64,000 nucleotides of DNA, taken from the NCBI GenBank assembly GCA_903813345.2, contig CAIIXF020000012.1:9880432-9944431 (forward strand). The letters are read 5' to 3'. This DNA is from Owenia fusiformis. Its lineage: Eukaryota > Annelida > Polychaeta > Sabellida > Oweniidae. The position numbers were made by a program, and so were the translations under genes. The notes beneath the pieces are model-generated. The model saw only the letters and a list, made by a program, of their open reading frames with translations, was not told the DNA's origin and searched no databases. Shown here in pieces: positions 45,621 through 57,900 of the stretch (position 1 is the stretch's first letter; every line of letters starts with the position of its first letter).

Positions 45621-48600
45621 TTAACAGGCATAACGTTCCAAATTTAGCATCATGTTTTCAAGTACCGTTTGGAAGTTATCCTCGTCGAGGAAACTTTCCT
45701 CGTCTAGTGGGTAAACAAATCCCATATTTTTGTCTGGATCCGTTGGCAGTGCATTTAACTCAGGTAAGGCATCCCCTGATTTTCCTCTGTTATTTTCAAG
45801 TTTAACCAACATTAATTCAATGAAATTCTCCTTCAGTCGTTTGGCGGATTCCAGCGTTTTGTTACGTTTATTGAGAGGGGACGTCATGCCGTCTGTAAAA
45901 GCGATAACGAGGTCCTGGTAAAATGCGTCATCGCGATCATTACCGGGGTTGAAAACATCATCACGTATTTTATCTAGGGCGACGTTTGTAAATGTTCGAC
46001 AGTCCAGCGGAGTTGTATCAATTGCATCTAGATTGTTGAGTACAGTGACTGGATCCTCTCCTTCATCAAATCCAAACTGGACTCTTGGTACGATGTCATA
46101 CACTACAGCAGCGTATGTTGTAAGGTCAGGTCCCGGAAGGATTCTTTTAACGATCTCTTTAGCCAATCTAAGACTCAGCTGTTTCGTCTCTTCTTCAATA
46201 CTGCACGAGAAATCAAATAGAAATACTATGTCCGAACAAACTGAAAATATATTATTATTTTGTTGAATATTGAACGATTTTTAGAAATTCGAAACATTAC
46301 AAGTGAAGATAGTTATGGTGCGTCCGCTTAATTGAAATTCTTTAATTTATCATGCAATTTCCGATTTTAATTAATGACAGTTATGACATTTCCTTTCTCT
46401 AGCAATTAAATAAAATTATGTTGAGAACAGATTGGAATTACGATAGCCATACTTGTCATCGGGTCATCGAATAGAGGGCAGAAGAAATTTCTTTCCAGAT
46501 GCGTGGCCAGTCTCTCTAGCTCTATGGCACTCCTTTCCTCGTTACGCACGTCAAATATGTGCTCCTCTCTTGGTTCTGATGGCAGTATATCAAGATCAGT
46601 GGGTGGCTTGAATCGTCCTCTTACACCATGGCGACTGGAACCACGTTTTTGAAGAATATTTTAGTTCAACATATTTCATTTCTAAGGACGCCAAGCTGTA
46701 CAGTAAGCGGTCATACCGTTATCACAAACAAGTCACATTAATTGCTATTGGAAGACATTCATGAAATTAAATTTGTTTGTATCGAATTGTAAAAATATAC
46801 CTTCTCGTAATTACTAATGTCTCATTTGTCAAATTTGATCCACGGCAAGCATTCGGCGGCCGTAGCTTCCCAAAATCGAGGGAAATATGCAGCATTAAAT
46901 ACAGGGATAAGCAATACGATGTAGATTTTCTATATCAATTTGGTGAAGCTACGATCGCCGTATGCCCGCCGTAGAGCAAATATGATTGAGGCTAAAGTTC
47001 ATTTACTTGTTACGGAACAACACAAGGTTTATATCAATTCTCTGGGATTTTGCAAAGTCAGCATAATTCTTCAAAATCTTTCGCAGCCTGTTGGGTTTTG
47101 TTCGGGCGTCACCAAAAACTATCGCAACATTAGGATAATGTACATTGTCTCTGTCACCATTTTCCTGCAATATATCACTATAGAAACAAGCCGTCATGTA
47201 TATGTCAAATAATCTCGTTTTATGTGATCGAGAGCGAGATTCACGCTGGGACGAGATTTACGTCAAGTATTGGGTATCGATTTTTCGTATGCACCGGAGA
47301 AGGCCGAAGATACCCGACCCTAACTGAATTCGAAGCTCTTAATCCCAACCCCAACCCCTAACCCTAAACTCCTAAAAGAATCTGAATTAAGCTTGACAAT
47401 CTCTGGTTGTTGTGAACGAATCGATGCTCTCCCGTTATATGTTACAACTTTCAGGGTTGGCATTAGTAGTTAATCAAACAAACGACGTACCTCAATAAAA
47501 GGTTATATTTCAATTATAAAATATCACCTCAACGAAGAAGTCTGTTGTGAGATCTTCTATGATATCTGATGTGCGCGTCTTGCATCCACCTGGTCCCAGG
47601 GCTATTTTGTTCAGTGCTTCCACTATCTGAGCGACATCTATCAATATTGTAAAATAATCTTTAAATTGAATTATCAATGAAAATTAAAATGATGTACAAA
47701 TTATTTTTGTCATTTTCAATAAAGAAATGGCATTTCGGTCTTGTGAAAAAGATGGCGTCATTATAATTACCTTTCTCATTGTCATGTAGGTAAAACTGAT
47801 GTTTGACACCAAGATCAAAAGTGCCTGCGGCAACTCGGACACTCAAGCCATCTCCAGGATTGTCCTGTAATAAAAACACATAATGGAGCTGTCAAAATTG
47901 TACTAAAATGACTTCACTCCATTTTGATCATTTTCATGCTTATCTTGAGGAAATTGTTTGACACAGTATTGTGTTTGAACATTTAGCCAAGGCGTTTAGA
48001 TATTTTATAATTGTGTCACGTGGCCGTAAAATATAGGCACAAATAACAATATTTAGGAGGTTGACAGTTACGCTTCACGATCATTTCTTATTTTCAAACG
48101 AAGACGACAATGTAAAAGTTTGCTGTTGCAATTCCGATCTTTGATATTCAAGAAAATGCTATAGTTGCATGATCATCTTCTTGCTGACAATAGCTGGTGT
48201 ACAGAGTGAGCCAAGAAACGCAACCCAAACGAATATGTGTTAATAACTCGGTCATTCAGCATGATAATAACGTCATATATGCCACAATTATATCTCGTTT
48301 AATTAATTTTCCTTCATTCTACCAACTTTTATTGGTCTAGTTCAAATGGTCATGATTTTACAAAACATAATCCGAATCAGACAATACTAAAACACACTGC
48401 ACCAGATTTTTATCTGTGTTGCAACATCGACAGCCCTTGAAACATTGAAACAAAATATAAGCAAAATGGTGTGGTCCCATTTTGCCCAAAACGTCCAATT
48501 TTGCCTTCAGACTTGACGTCATCATTTTATTGCATGTTTTGTAAAATGGCTATAAAACCGTGAGAATTGGGTATAGACCAATGCAACTTATAGAATGATA

Positions 48601-51600
48601 AAACTTTGAACACGGTTTAATTATTCAAATCATTATGGGATTTCAAACCCATGCTGAACGACTTAGATATTAACACATGTTTTTTTTAAACAATCGTTGA
48701 TTTTAAAAGTCCATTGATGTTTTTACAATAGGCGGAATGGAAGAGGTAGGTGACATCTGACACATTTGCCTCTGTTATGAAAAATTCCTGTCTGCATTCG
48801 CATTAGTAAGAGTTATTGTCAACAATCAATGATAGAATTGCAATACCTTCGGAACAAAGATCAAGAGGGGTAATACACGGATAATTACTTACAATAAATG
48901 ACAGTTGAATAATAAATACGATTAAGAGAGTCATCTATGACTTTCCGTTGCTTACCACTATGAGTTCATCAATTAAGGATTTAAGCCCAGGGCTCAATTA
49001 AAGATTTTAATCAACAATGCCATGAGTGCCAGTGTAGCCCGAATTCAAAGGTTATGACACAAGACTCGAGTGCATATTCATACATTGCAAAATAATCTTA
49101 ATTTGTAGTTTTACACTCAGCTGCCTGTAACATTGATGAGGGTAGTCAATTTCTGTGAATCAAAAACTAGCAACCCACGCTGGGGTAAAATAAAGAATGA
49201 ATATTATTTAATATAGCGTGTTCTGATAAAACACAAATTTCAAAATTATAACATCCGCCATTCTTTCACTTCAAAATTTGAATTGAAGGTTTTGATCTTA
49301 TTTAATTCCAAACAAAAAATTAAAAACACACAAGAAATGATCAGGATATTAGTTCAGACTTTTGCATTGCTGGTTTTGAATTTATGGCCAGTTATAATAT
49401 CAGAAAATAAAGACATTTTCAATGTTGTCATCGATCAAGGTCAAGGTCGAATATGGAGTTGACACCCTTGGAGCCAATCCTCCTTGGCATAGTTTATGTG
49501 TGACTGACTTACATAAAATGAGAGCCGTTGTAGTAATGCTATTGCGAAATCAACCATACGCCGCTTGTCGTGACTGCTGATTGAACACGATGTATCGAAC
49601 AGGAACGTAATGTCCAAACATACTGAAAATAGAAATATCACTATGACATACACTCCCCTCGATAACAATTTTATAAATCGCCAAAAATAAACAGACAGGT
49701 CTTTAATGAGTCACCCAAAAGGATATTTCCGGTTACCAAATATATGGGGGAGGGTGTAAATACCCTTAGATTAGAAAAGATTTTGTCAAGTCATTTACAC
49801 TTACCTTATAGATGAAGACACGTATATTAATTCAATTCACTACCTTATAAGTTCAATTTCATTAATTCACGAAACATGTTTTATTTTCGTAGCTTTGTGT
49901 GGCTAGATCGGATTTTAGATGTTTGTAATTGTCTTGTAATATTGTACAGGGTGGTCAACAAATGGAAACCCTGCATTTTCCTTATATCTTTGTCATTTAA
50001 TAATGTCATATTTATACTCCCTGATATTTCACACATTTATACATCATTCAATTTTCTACCATCCTACCATATTTCATGATCATTACAATTTTACAGCACA
50101 CAGTCACAATTTTACAGCACTATGAATAAAATGCTTCATGTTTGGCCATCATCGCGCTGTAGGCAAAATAGCACAGTTGTCAATGACCCGAATGTATCCC
50201 TCAGCAGGTGTGGCCTGAATGACACAGATGATCTCACTTTTGAGGTTTACAATTGTCTATCTCTGTCATATCCCCAAAGGTAGGGACATTTTAGACGATG
50301 AGTACAGGTTTCCCGACAGCGCAATAGTGGCCATTGGGGATATGTTCTTTAAAGCGCTGTAACATTGTGACTATCAATCTGATGGTCATTAAATAAAGTG
50401 GGCTGGTAGGAAATTGAATGATGTACAAATGTGTAAAATATTAGGCACTCATTTTTTAAAATGACAAAGAAATGAGGAAAATGGTGTAGGGGTTTCCATT
50501 TTTACCACCCTGTATTATGTGGCTTCGTTGTTTGATTTGCTCCTTTTATACATGTAGCAGTGTTGTTGTGGTAAGTACATGTATGTTCCCATTAAAACAT
50601 ATATTTCTTGCTTTTAATTATCAGAGTATTTGTTTATACAGGTTGTATCTTGTAAAACGGATTATTTATTGACATTTAATCATCATTTTATTAACTTGTC
50701 TACAGCGTATATGTCAAATAAGGATCGATACTTTGCAATACTTCAGATAAACGAACCTATTTTTGCACACTCTTATTATGATTTCCTGTCGGCAAGTCAC
50801 ACTTTTAACTACCCCCCCCCCCCATTATTACCGATTGTTTAATATTTTTGATGCTGCTGAAATCTTAATAGTCTCAAACGTAGTTTTCATGGGTGTTTGG
50901 CATAGGATAAATATAAGTTTTTAAAGGTATAAAATGAAGTGTAATGGATCTCTGACCAAAACATTATTATTTGAAAGTAGATTATTCAAAGAGTATCATC
51001 CAGTGTGTTTTGTGAAATTATAGTTTTTTGCGACTACAAACACGTGTTTTAAAGTGATGCGATTTCAGTAAATCTCTCACGAGTAATTTTTCAGCTAAAA
51101 GCTCGAAACGATGGCAACGTTTTCAGGTGAATCCTTATTACCACGAAAATGGGGTTGTGGGTTTAATTGGCTCTTAAATTAATAATACCTATAAATAGTA
51201 CAACATGATACCACATCTTGTATACATCTTGATTTGGTTTAATCATATAGACGATTGAATTGCGAAAGGCTCAATGTCTAATTAAGATTCTGAGAACAAT
51301 TTAGTAAAAACAGACACAGCCATCATCAAAATATAATAATTGTTTTTTATCAATTAAATACACTGATACTTTAAGGCGCACATATCGGTCAAACTAAACC
51401 AGTTATTCAAAAAGGATTATGTATTTCATATCTAAATCGTTAGGAAACCAAATAATATTGTCTCCTACAATTCAGAATACAGTTTTATTCAGTGTTAATT
51501 GGCTATGGATCAGTTTTATCATATCCAGGTCCCAGACGGACTTATAGAAATATCAAAGACGTGTTTCAGTCGCTAAAACCTCACAGGTATATCATACTTG

Positions 51601-52877
51601 TAAATAATGCCTTGGAAGTCGTAGTTGGTGTGCTCCTATTCTTGCATTGTAAAGTGGTTTAATTTTGTTTTGGTACATGACAGTCTGTAGGTTCTACTCA
51701 AGATAATTTTCATTTATGCCTTGGTCACATTTGCTCAGGCCCGGCCGATTGAGTATTTTGTTCAAAATTGAATACAATATTGAGCAAAACACTCAATCGG
51801 CCGGGCGCCGGTCAATGGATCAGAACAAATGTGACCCAGGCATTAACGAGTTGAAATTCATTTCTGTGCTTTTAGTCGATGTTTACATAAATCATTTAAA
51901 CAAGTTTCATGATATTGGCATGCAAATGCAATTCCCCAAAACAACTTTTAATTGCAATATACAAGAACATTATCTTGATGAATGAATTTTAGCAAAACAG
52001 ATGTTTATTTGCCTTGTAATTTAACATCGACCTTTAGTTATTGTACTTTATATCAAATGACCTTTCATATTAACGTTGATAAACATAGAATTTGACATTG
52101 GCTAGAATAGGGAGACACCGACATTTTGTATTCAAATCGTTTTGTTCCAAGATATCGTCATGTATCCTTTCTACTACAAATTTAAAGGTAAAAATGGGAG
52201 CCAGGACACATAAAGATGGATATTCACTGATTTCCTCTTGTTAGTTGTTCTCCAAACCTACCTCTTTGGTTTGTGTGAAGATTTTGCTGGATTGGAACAT
52301 GATGTACACTATATAAATCAAACTAATATCATATTACTCTTTACAATTATATTGACAATATTTTATGATTCAATATCATGATGTTTTTGATATTTTGATA
52401 GAAATTTATCATGGGAGTATATTTACAAACTAAAATGTCTAATTAAGTCCCCTGAATTCTTGCTGTCAATCAGTCTTTAGGGCCATTGGAAATCTTGAGT
52501 TTTACGATTTCCCCCAAATTGTACTATTGTTTAGAGGCAAAATGTAGATTGGCGATTATCTTATATATGAAATATAAGATTGCACCTTTATCCTGTTATC
52601 CGGTTCAAAAGAGTTGATTTAAGTTTGTATTCTGCGTTCCATAAACCCATGGATCAGTTCAGCTGTACTTTTGACATCCCAATATATTTTAAACATTAAT
52701 TAATCGATGATTCCAATCAATTGTATCTTTAAATCACCAAGATTTCATCAATATCTTAATTGTTTACAAAGCTAAATTGTTCAACTTACCAATTCTAGAT
52801 AGGCCAGGAAATTGTCCAGTTACAGTTACAATAACTTGAACTAATAGAAACAATAGTCCTTTCCAATTAGGTAGCAT
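45621..52877 (-). CDS. Secreted double-VWA-domain protein, seven exons, 453 aa
   Basis: Minus-strand exons 52790-52877, 49513-49622, 47771-47864, 47528-47637, 47007-47164, 46453-46634 and 45621-46240 join in phase (1362 nt including TAA). The first exon starts with a signal peptide (MLPNWKGLLFLLVQVIVTVT). VWA domain 1 starts at CLDITFLFDTSCS (MIDAS DxSxS at 39-43), has TRTSDII for the MIDAS threonine, and VAIVFGDAR for the aspartate loop. VWA domain 2 starts at CSDIVFLFDFSCS (257-261), has CRTFTNVALDKI and VIAFTDGMTS. Both metal sites therefore look intact, so divalent-cation-dependent ligand binding outside the cell is likely. There is no TM segment or GPI tail. The two domains share only moderate similarity, so the duplication is old. 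Family-level call only. Confidence 0.87.
48233..48680. mobile_element. TIR element, about 450 bp, in a VWA-gene intron
   Basis: ATATGTGTTAATAACTCGGT and CATTCAGCATG at the left are mirrored by CATGCTGAACGACTTAGATA and TTAACACATGT at the right. No coding potential. Confidence 0.72.
49240..49440. repeat. Dispersed repeat, relative of 5040-5330
   Basis: Same ordered words as the copy at 5040-5330 (TCCGCCATT, AAAATTTGAATTG, TTTTGATCTTATT, AAAAACACACA). It ends 70 bp downstream of the VWA exon 49513-49622. Confidence 0.55.
49947..50512. mobile_element. Tc1/mariner-type non-autonomous element, 566 bp, TA-flanked
   Basis: Ends CAGGGTGGTCAACAAATGGA and the inverse of CAGGGTGGTAAAAATGGAAA, with TA on both sides (49945-49946, 50513-50514). 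The TIR similarity extends more than 100 bp. The interior has another inverted pair (TCACAATTTTACAGC / GCTGTAACATTGTGA). No transposase frame. Located in the first intron of the VWA gene. Confidence 0.86.
51716..51843. repeat. Strong hairpin with GCCCGGCCGATTGAGT arms
   Basis: ATGCCTTGGTCACATTTG and GCCCGGCCGATTGAGT at the left pair with ACTCAATCGGCCGGGC and CAAATGTGACCCAGGCAT at the right. It is GC-rich against an AT-rich background. First intron of the VWA gene. Confidence 0.88.
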
Positions 52878-54904
52878 CTCACTTATTCCAAGTGGATCTT
52901 TAATGTATTTTTCTAGTATATTTCTAGTAAAAGTGTGTTTCTAACTATTTAATTGTTGTGTAGTTCTACTAACATTTCCTTAGTGTATCTAGTTTGTTCC
53001 TTAAGTATTACACTCTGAGTACATTTCTAGTGTATTTCTAATACAGTTTACTCCAAAATATTTTAGTATTGTTCAGTGAATTTCTTGTTTATTTGAAGAA
53101 ATTTCTGGTATAGTCCCTAATATTTATGTGTATTTCACATATATTCCTAGTGTAGTTCTAGTATATTTTTTAGTTCATTCCTAGTTTACCCAGATTGTAC
53201 TCCAATGTAGTTACTTGCAACTGCATCTAGTGTGGATGTTACATACTATTTCTAATCAATGTTTTAGAAATTAAACCAGTCTTATTGTTTCTATTAAGCT
53301 AAGCTTGTTTTCTAATCTTGTTTCTCTTAGTCTAGTCATTTACACAATTATATTAATATAATATTGATGTTATCAATGTATTTTTAATTGTCAATTACAT
53401 TATATTAAATTCAAGGTGAACAGGTGAACGATCTCGTAATGAGCCAGAGACTGTAGTAATAACGAAATAAAAGTTGCTAGACCGCCACCAGCCGAGAGGA
53501 ATCCAATCAATCAAGCAATCAAACTTGTTATAGGTATTGGATCGTGTTGATATATTGAGAACATTATGTCAAAACATAAATAAATCTATTTGTTTAAATA
53601 CCAATATCGACATGGTTTCTGAATATTTCTATATCATAGAACGCCTACAAAGTACAATGTTACAATGTACACTGCTTTGCATTAGTTTGGAAGTCCTCTA
53701 ATCATTACCTACATGTACTTATTTTGATATTACTTGAAAATTTGCAATACACTAACAACTGCTCATTGCTTTTATATATGAAATATTAATTTAAATATAT
53801 ATATATCATCAAATAAAATCGTTTGACTTAAAATCAAAAAGGTTCGACTTAAAATAAAAATGACTTTGGATACCACCCATTCATAAGATATGAGGTAGCT
53901 TTTATTCTAAGTAAAATCTAATAGAAACCGTGAATTATACAATAACAATAGCAATAAATCAATAAATACGAACAACTACACTCGTCAAGAACTGCACTAT
54001 TTTCATATTTGATAGTTTTGATAATTACGACATTACATGTAATCCATTTACCCCCAGACCTAATTAATAACTTATACTCATCTTCCGTGAATATACATAT
54101 ATACATTTAAGCTCGTTAAGACCGTATACTCACTTATTCAATCAAATTTTATTGTTAGAGGGAAGTCAAGTTTGTAGAAAACGATTCAGGGTATCGGCTA
54201 TACGGTTGACCAGGTGAACTTTATTTACATCCATATGATCTATGCTTCAATATGAAGCAACTAATCGTTTGTAAACAGCAATCAAAACTTAATACTTTTA
54301 TGACGTTCTATTATCTATTTATACATAGGCTACTATGGGATACCATCATATGGTATAATGACAAAAAAATATAAATTAGATTATATCTCATCATTCTTAA
54401 AATCACAATTTAATGCTTTAAATTCTGTTATCAGATTTTACAAACGGATTTGTAGAACACGTTATTTATTTTGAGTGGATTTTTAATATATAAAACATCT
54501 CTTATAAATTAATTTATAATTAAATTATCATAAATGAGTGGACATATCGACATACACTAAAAATTAAAAGGATGTTTTTGAGCTGGTGGTCAATATGGAA
54601 ATGTTTAGGGATACGCCTGCTTGATATTTTGACAGACTGCCCTGATCTGTGCTTTCATCCGTAACTCCGTAACGAAGCTTATGGTCAAAGTACAAAAACA
54701 ATTTCAATGTACTAAAATATTATCTTACAAAAATAGCTGGGAAGATGTATGAAAATGGACAAAATCACAGGACAAACAACCAGTTAAATATGCCCAACAA
54801 TTAACGGAATATTATCGATTTTATATCATTTATTTCTGTATATTAAAACAATTCATCTACATAGATATAACGAAGTAATGCATAGAAAGTAGATGCTGAA
54901 TAGG
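52878..54904. other. Intergenic; degenerate TTTCTAGT repeat upstream of the VWA gene
   Basis: From about 52905 to 53280 the words TTTCTAGT, TTCTAGTGTA and TAGTATATTT recur irregularly, giving a short-period degenerate repeat in the likely promoter/5' UTR of the VWA gene. The remainder is AT-rich with no exon seen. Confidence 0.55.
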
Positions 54905-57900
54905 TCATAGTTCGTCCTTGACCTCGGCCTCGTCTTCATCGGGTTCGGCCTCGATTTCATTTAAGGTTTTTGGGATGCCTTTTTCCTCTAAAAATTTGGT
55001 TAGGCCATCCATTGATCTCTCCTCTTTGTAATCAACAACCTGGAATACAATTAACCTTAGCCACGAGTTTGAACAAGTTGAGAGAAATTCCTCATATGAT
55101 AATAGCACAACGATTATTGTACATTCAATAGAAGTTTTACTGGAACATTCATGAACATTATGAATTAATTATATTATGTCTGTTAGTAATAAAAAAGTAC
55201 TTGACTTTGATCCTCGATATCAAATGTATAAATACTACCTCATACAGCATCGATAACACTGGCATATATGAAAGACAACTGCCATAATAGAAAAATTCAA
55301 AAACTAGAAAAACATTACAAAATGTAACCAGAATGGCCCCCGCTTTCCGACACCGTTCAAGGACTATTATCAAAATTCAAACAATAAGTTTCACAAGTAC
55401 CTCATCACTTCCTTTTGGAAAGAACATTAGCCTTGGATAGCCGGTCACAAGAAAACCAGGAATTTCATTTCTTGTAGCGTCAATCTTGGCAATTATGATG
55501 TCATCTCTGCCAGAATATATCTCCCCTAAGTGCTCCCAAAATGGTTGAAGAGCTTGGCAATGCTGACACCATGGCGCATCTAGAAAGAATCCAAGAAATC
55601 AACTTCAGAGGCCTGAGACAACTTCAACAGAGTTTCGTACAGTAGTAACTTTATATTAATGATAACGCTCCATTGCAAGCTGCGAGTTACTTTTGTGACC
55701 AACATGTGATTCGTGTATGACGTTTGACACAAGTTTGACATGTAGTTCAAGGCCCGTAGCCAGGGGGAGCTGGGGGAGCTTCCCTGGCTGGAAATCCTTT
55801 CAAAATCATGCAGTTTTCACCATTCTGAGCACTTTTCGCATGATCTTTTAGCAAAAACTGTAAAAAAGCTCCCCTTAGCAAAAGCCACTCCCTTCCCTTG
55901 GGAAAAGCTGGCTACGGGCAAGAGTTCATAGATGCGAAAATCATTTATTATATGTAAATGTATGTGTACGAGGCCCGATCAGAAAGTAAGTAACCAACTG
56001 CTCTTATTTTTTCATACTTTATTCAATCACATTGAAATTCTCACAGATGATGTAGAAAATATTCACATATTAAACAAAAACAATTGTCACCATAGCAACA
56101 CCCATAACAATGGAATTGACACTAGCCCATTGTCATTGATCTTATTTAATAGGATAATATCTAATATTTCTGCATTATCTGTGAAAATTTCAATGTGAAT
56201 GAATAAAGTATGCAAAGATGAGCGCAGTTGGTTACTTACTTTCTGATCGCGCCTCGTACGTGTACTTTGTAACTTGTATTGTGTGTATGTTGAATTAATA
56301 ATTTTATAAAAAAAATGGATGCGAAAAGCAAAATTGAAACTTACAAAAGAACACAAATGCGCTATTTTCTTTGTTTTTAGCTACTGAATCAAAGTTTCCT
56401 CCCGTCAGAATTTTAACATCCTCTGAATCCCAATCTTCAGGGGTATCCTCGGAAAGGTAATGTTTCTGAAATATGGTAGAGAGTGAATAAATTCCTCTGT
56501 TCTATACTCAAATATGAATATTTTTGTAAAATGCAACATATTTTATGAAGTTTTTATGATGTAAAATGAAATACATCTTAATTATTGTTTTCTACATTGT
56601 AAATAAAATACATTTTCTCTTTATCGTTTTCTACAAATGTTCATAAGTTTAATCCCTGATATTTGCCATTCATACCTCTCGATTACCGTCAAGTACATCA
56701 TTGGTAAATTGTTTTATATCGTCGACCTCCCAACTTTGTGACGGAGGTAGATATTTATCAGCGCTTTTGCCTTCATTGGTCAAAGTGACGAACATATATC
56801 TGAAATATCAAATCATTCAACATATAAATGCAATCATTACATATGCCTGAAATATCATGCTTTTTGATATATACATGTAATGTATGCAATAATTACATAT
56901 ATCATTATATATTATATCATTTAATATCTCCCAATTTAGTTCTGTTGAGATAAATACATGTTCATCTTTCAGTATATTTCTCGCATCCAGAAGGGCAGGA
57001 GAAATATTCTGATGAAAAGATGAACATGTATTTTTAAACATTTAAGTAAGTTTCGACAATGAGTTTTTAGTTGGTAAAATGTGACATACATGTACGCGAA
57101 CGACAACGAGAAATTCGAATGCACTTACTTTGGGCAATCTTCTGACTTGACTCCACTATGTGCTCGCATACCTTCGAACTGAGGATCGTCACAATTGACA
57201 TAAACAAAATAAACCTGAAATAAAGAGAGTGACTAGTGACATTGGGCGCAGTTTTGTTACGAATATATATTTAGCACCGTCGGGGCACTGAGATGCTTGT
57301 ACTTATATGAGGCATATCATAAAAGTTTATGTTAACAGATCGATTTAGTTCGTAGTGTTTGATCTGCAAAGAAACTATACATCAATATCGAAATTTGGTT
57401 AATTGCCTGTGGACGTACAAGAATTATTGTTATGTAAATTTAGACATACCTTTCTTCTAAAGTCAAGGGCACAGTATGTCATTATTTCCATGATAGCTGC
57501 GAAGTTTCTGTCTTTCTCGCTGGCGAATATCATCAGGTAATTGTTTATGGGACTGTCTTTACCAAACAACTTTGGTGCACTCTGAAAAAATAACAAATCG
57601 TATCGTAGTTATACTACGAGGTGTCTCAATGTTATTAACACAATCCGAACACAGTATTTCATGTAACTAATAAAAATATGGTGAGTAAAGTGGTGAAATA
57701 CAAAGTTTGATGTAAAACTGAAAAAAAAATAAAAATTAGATAAATATAGATACAAAAAAGAAAAAAATAGTGGGTAAAGTAGAATAAGTCCATTGTGATA
57801 TCAACAGGCATCTGATTCTGGAAATATAATTGGTAAATATCAAACGATAACATACTACGCACCATTACTTTCATAATCGTTTTTTAATATACCAAATGTG

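Noticed and set aside
47335-47385. Telomere repeat remnant (CCCCTAACCCTAAA)
   Set aside because: Only two or three imperfect units; too short to claim.
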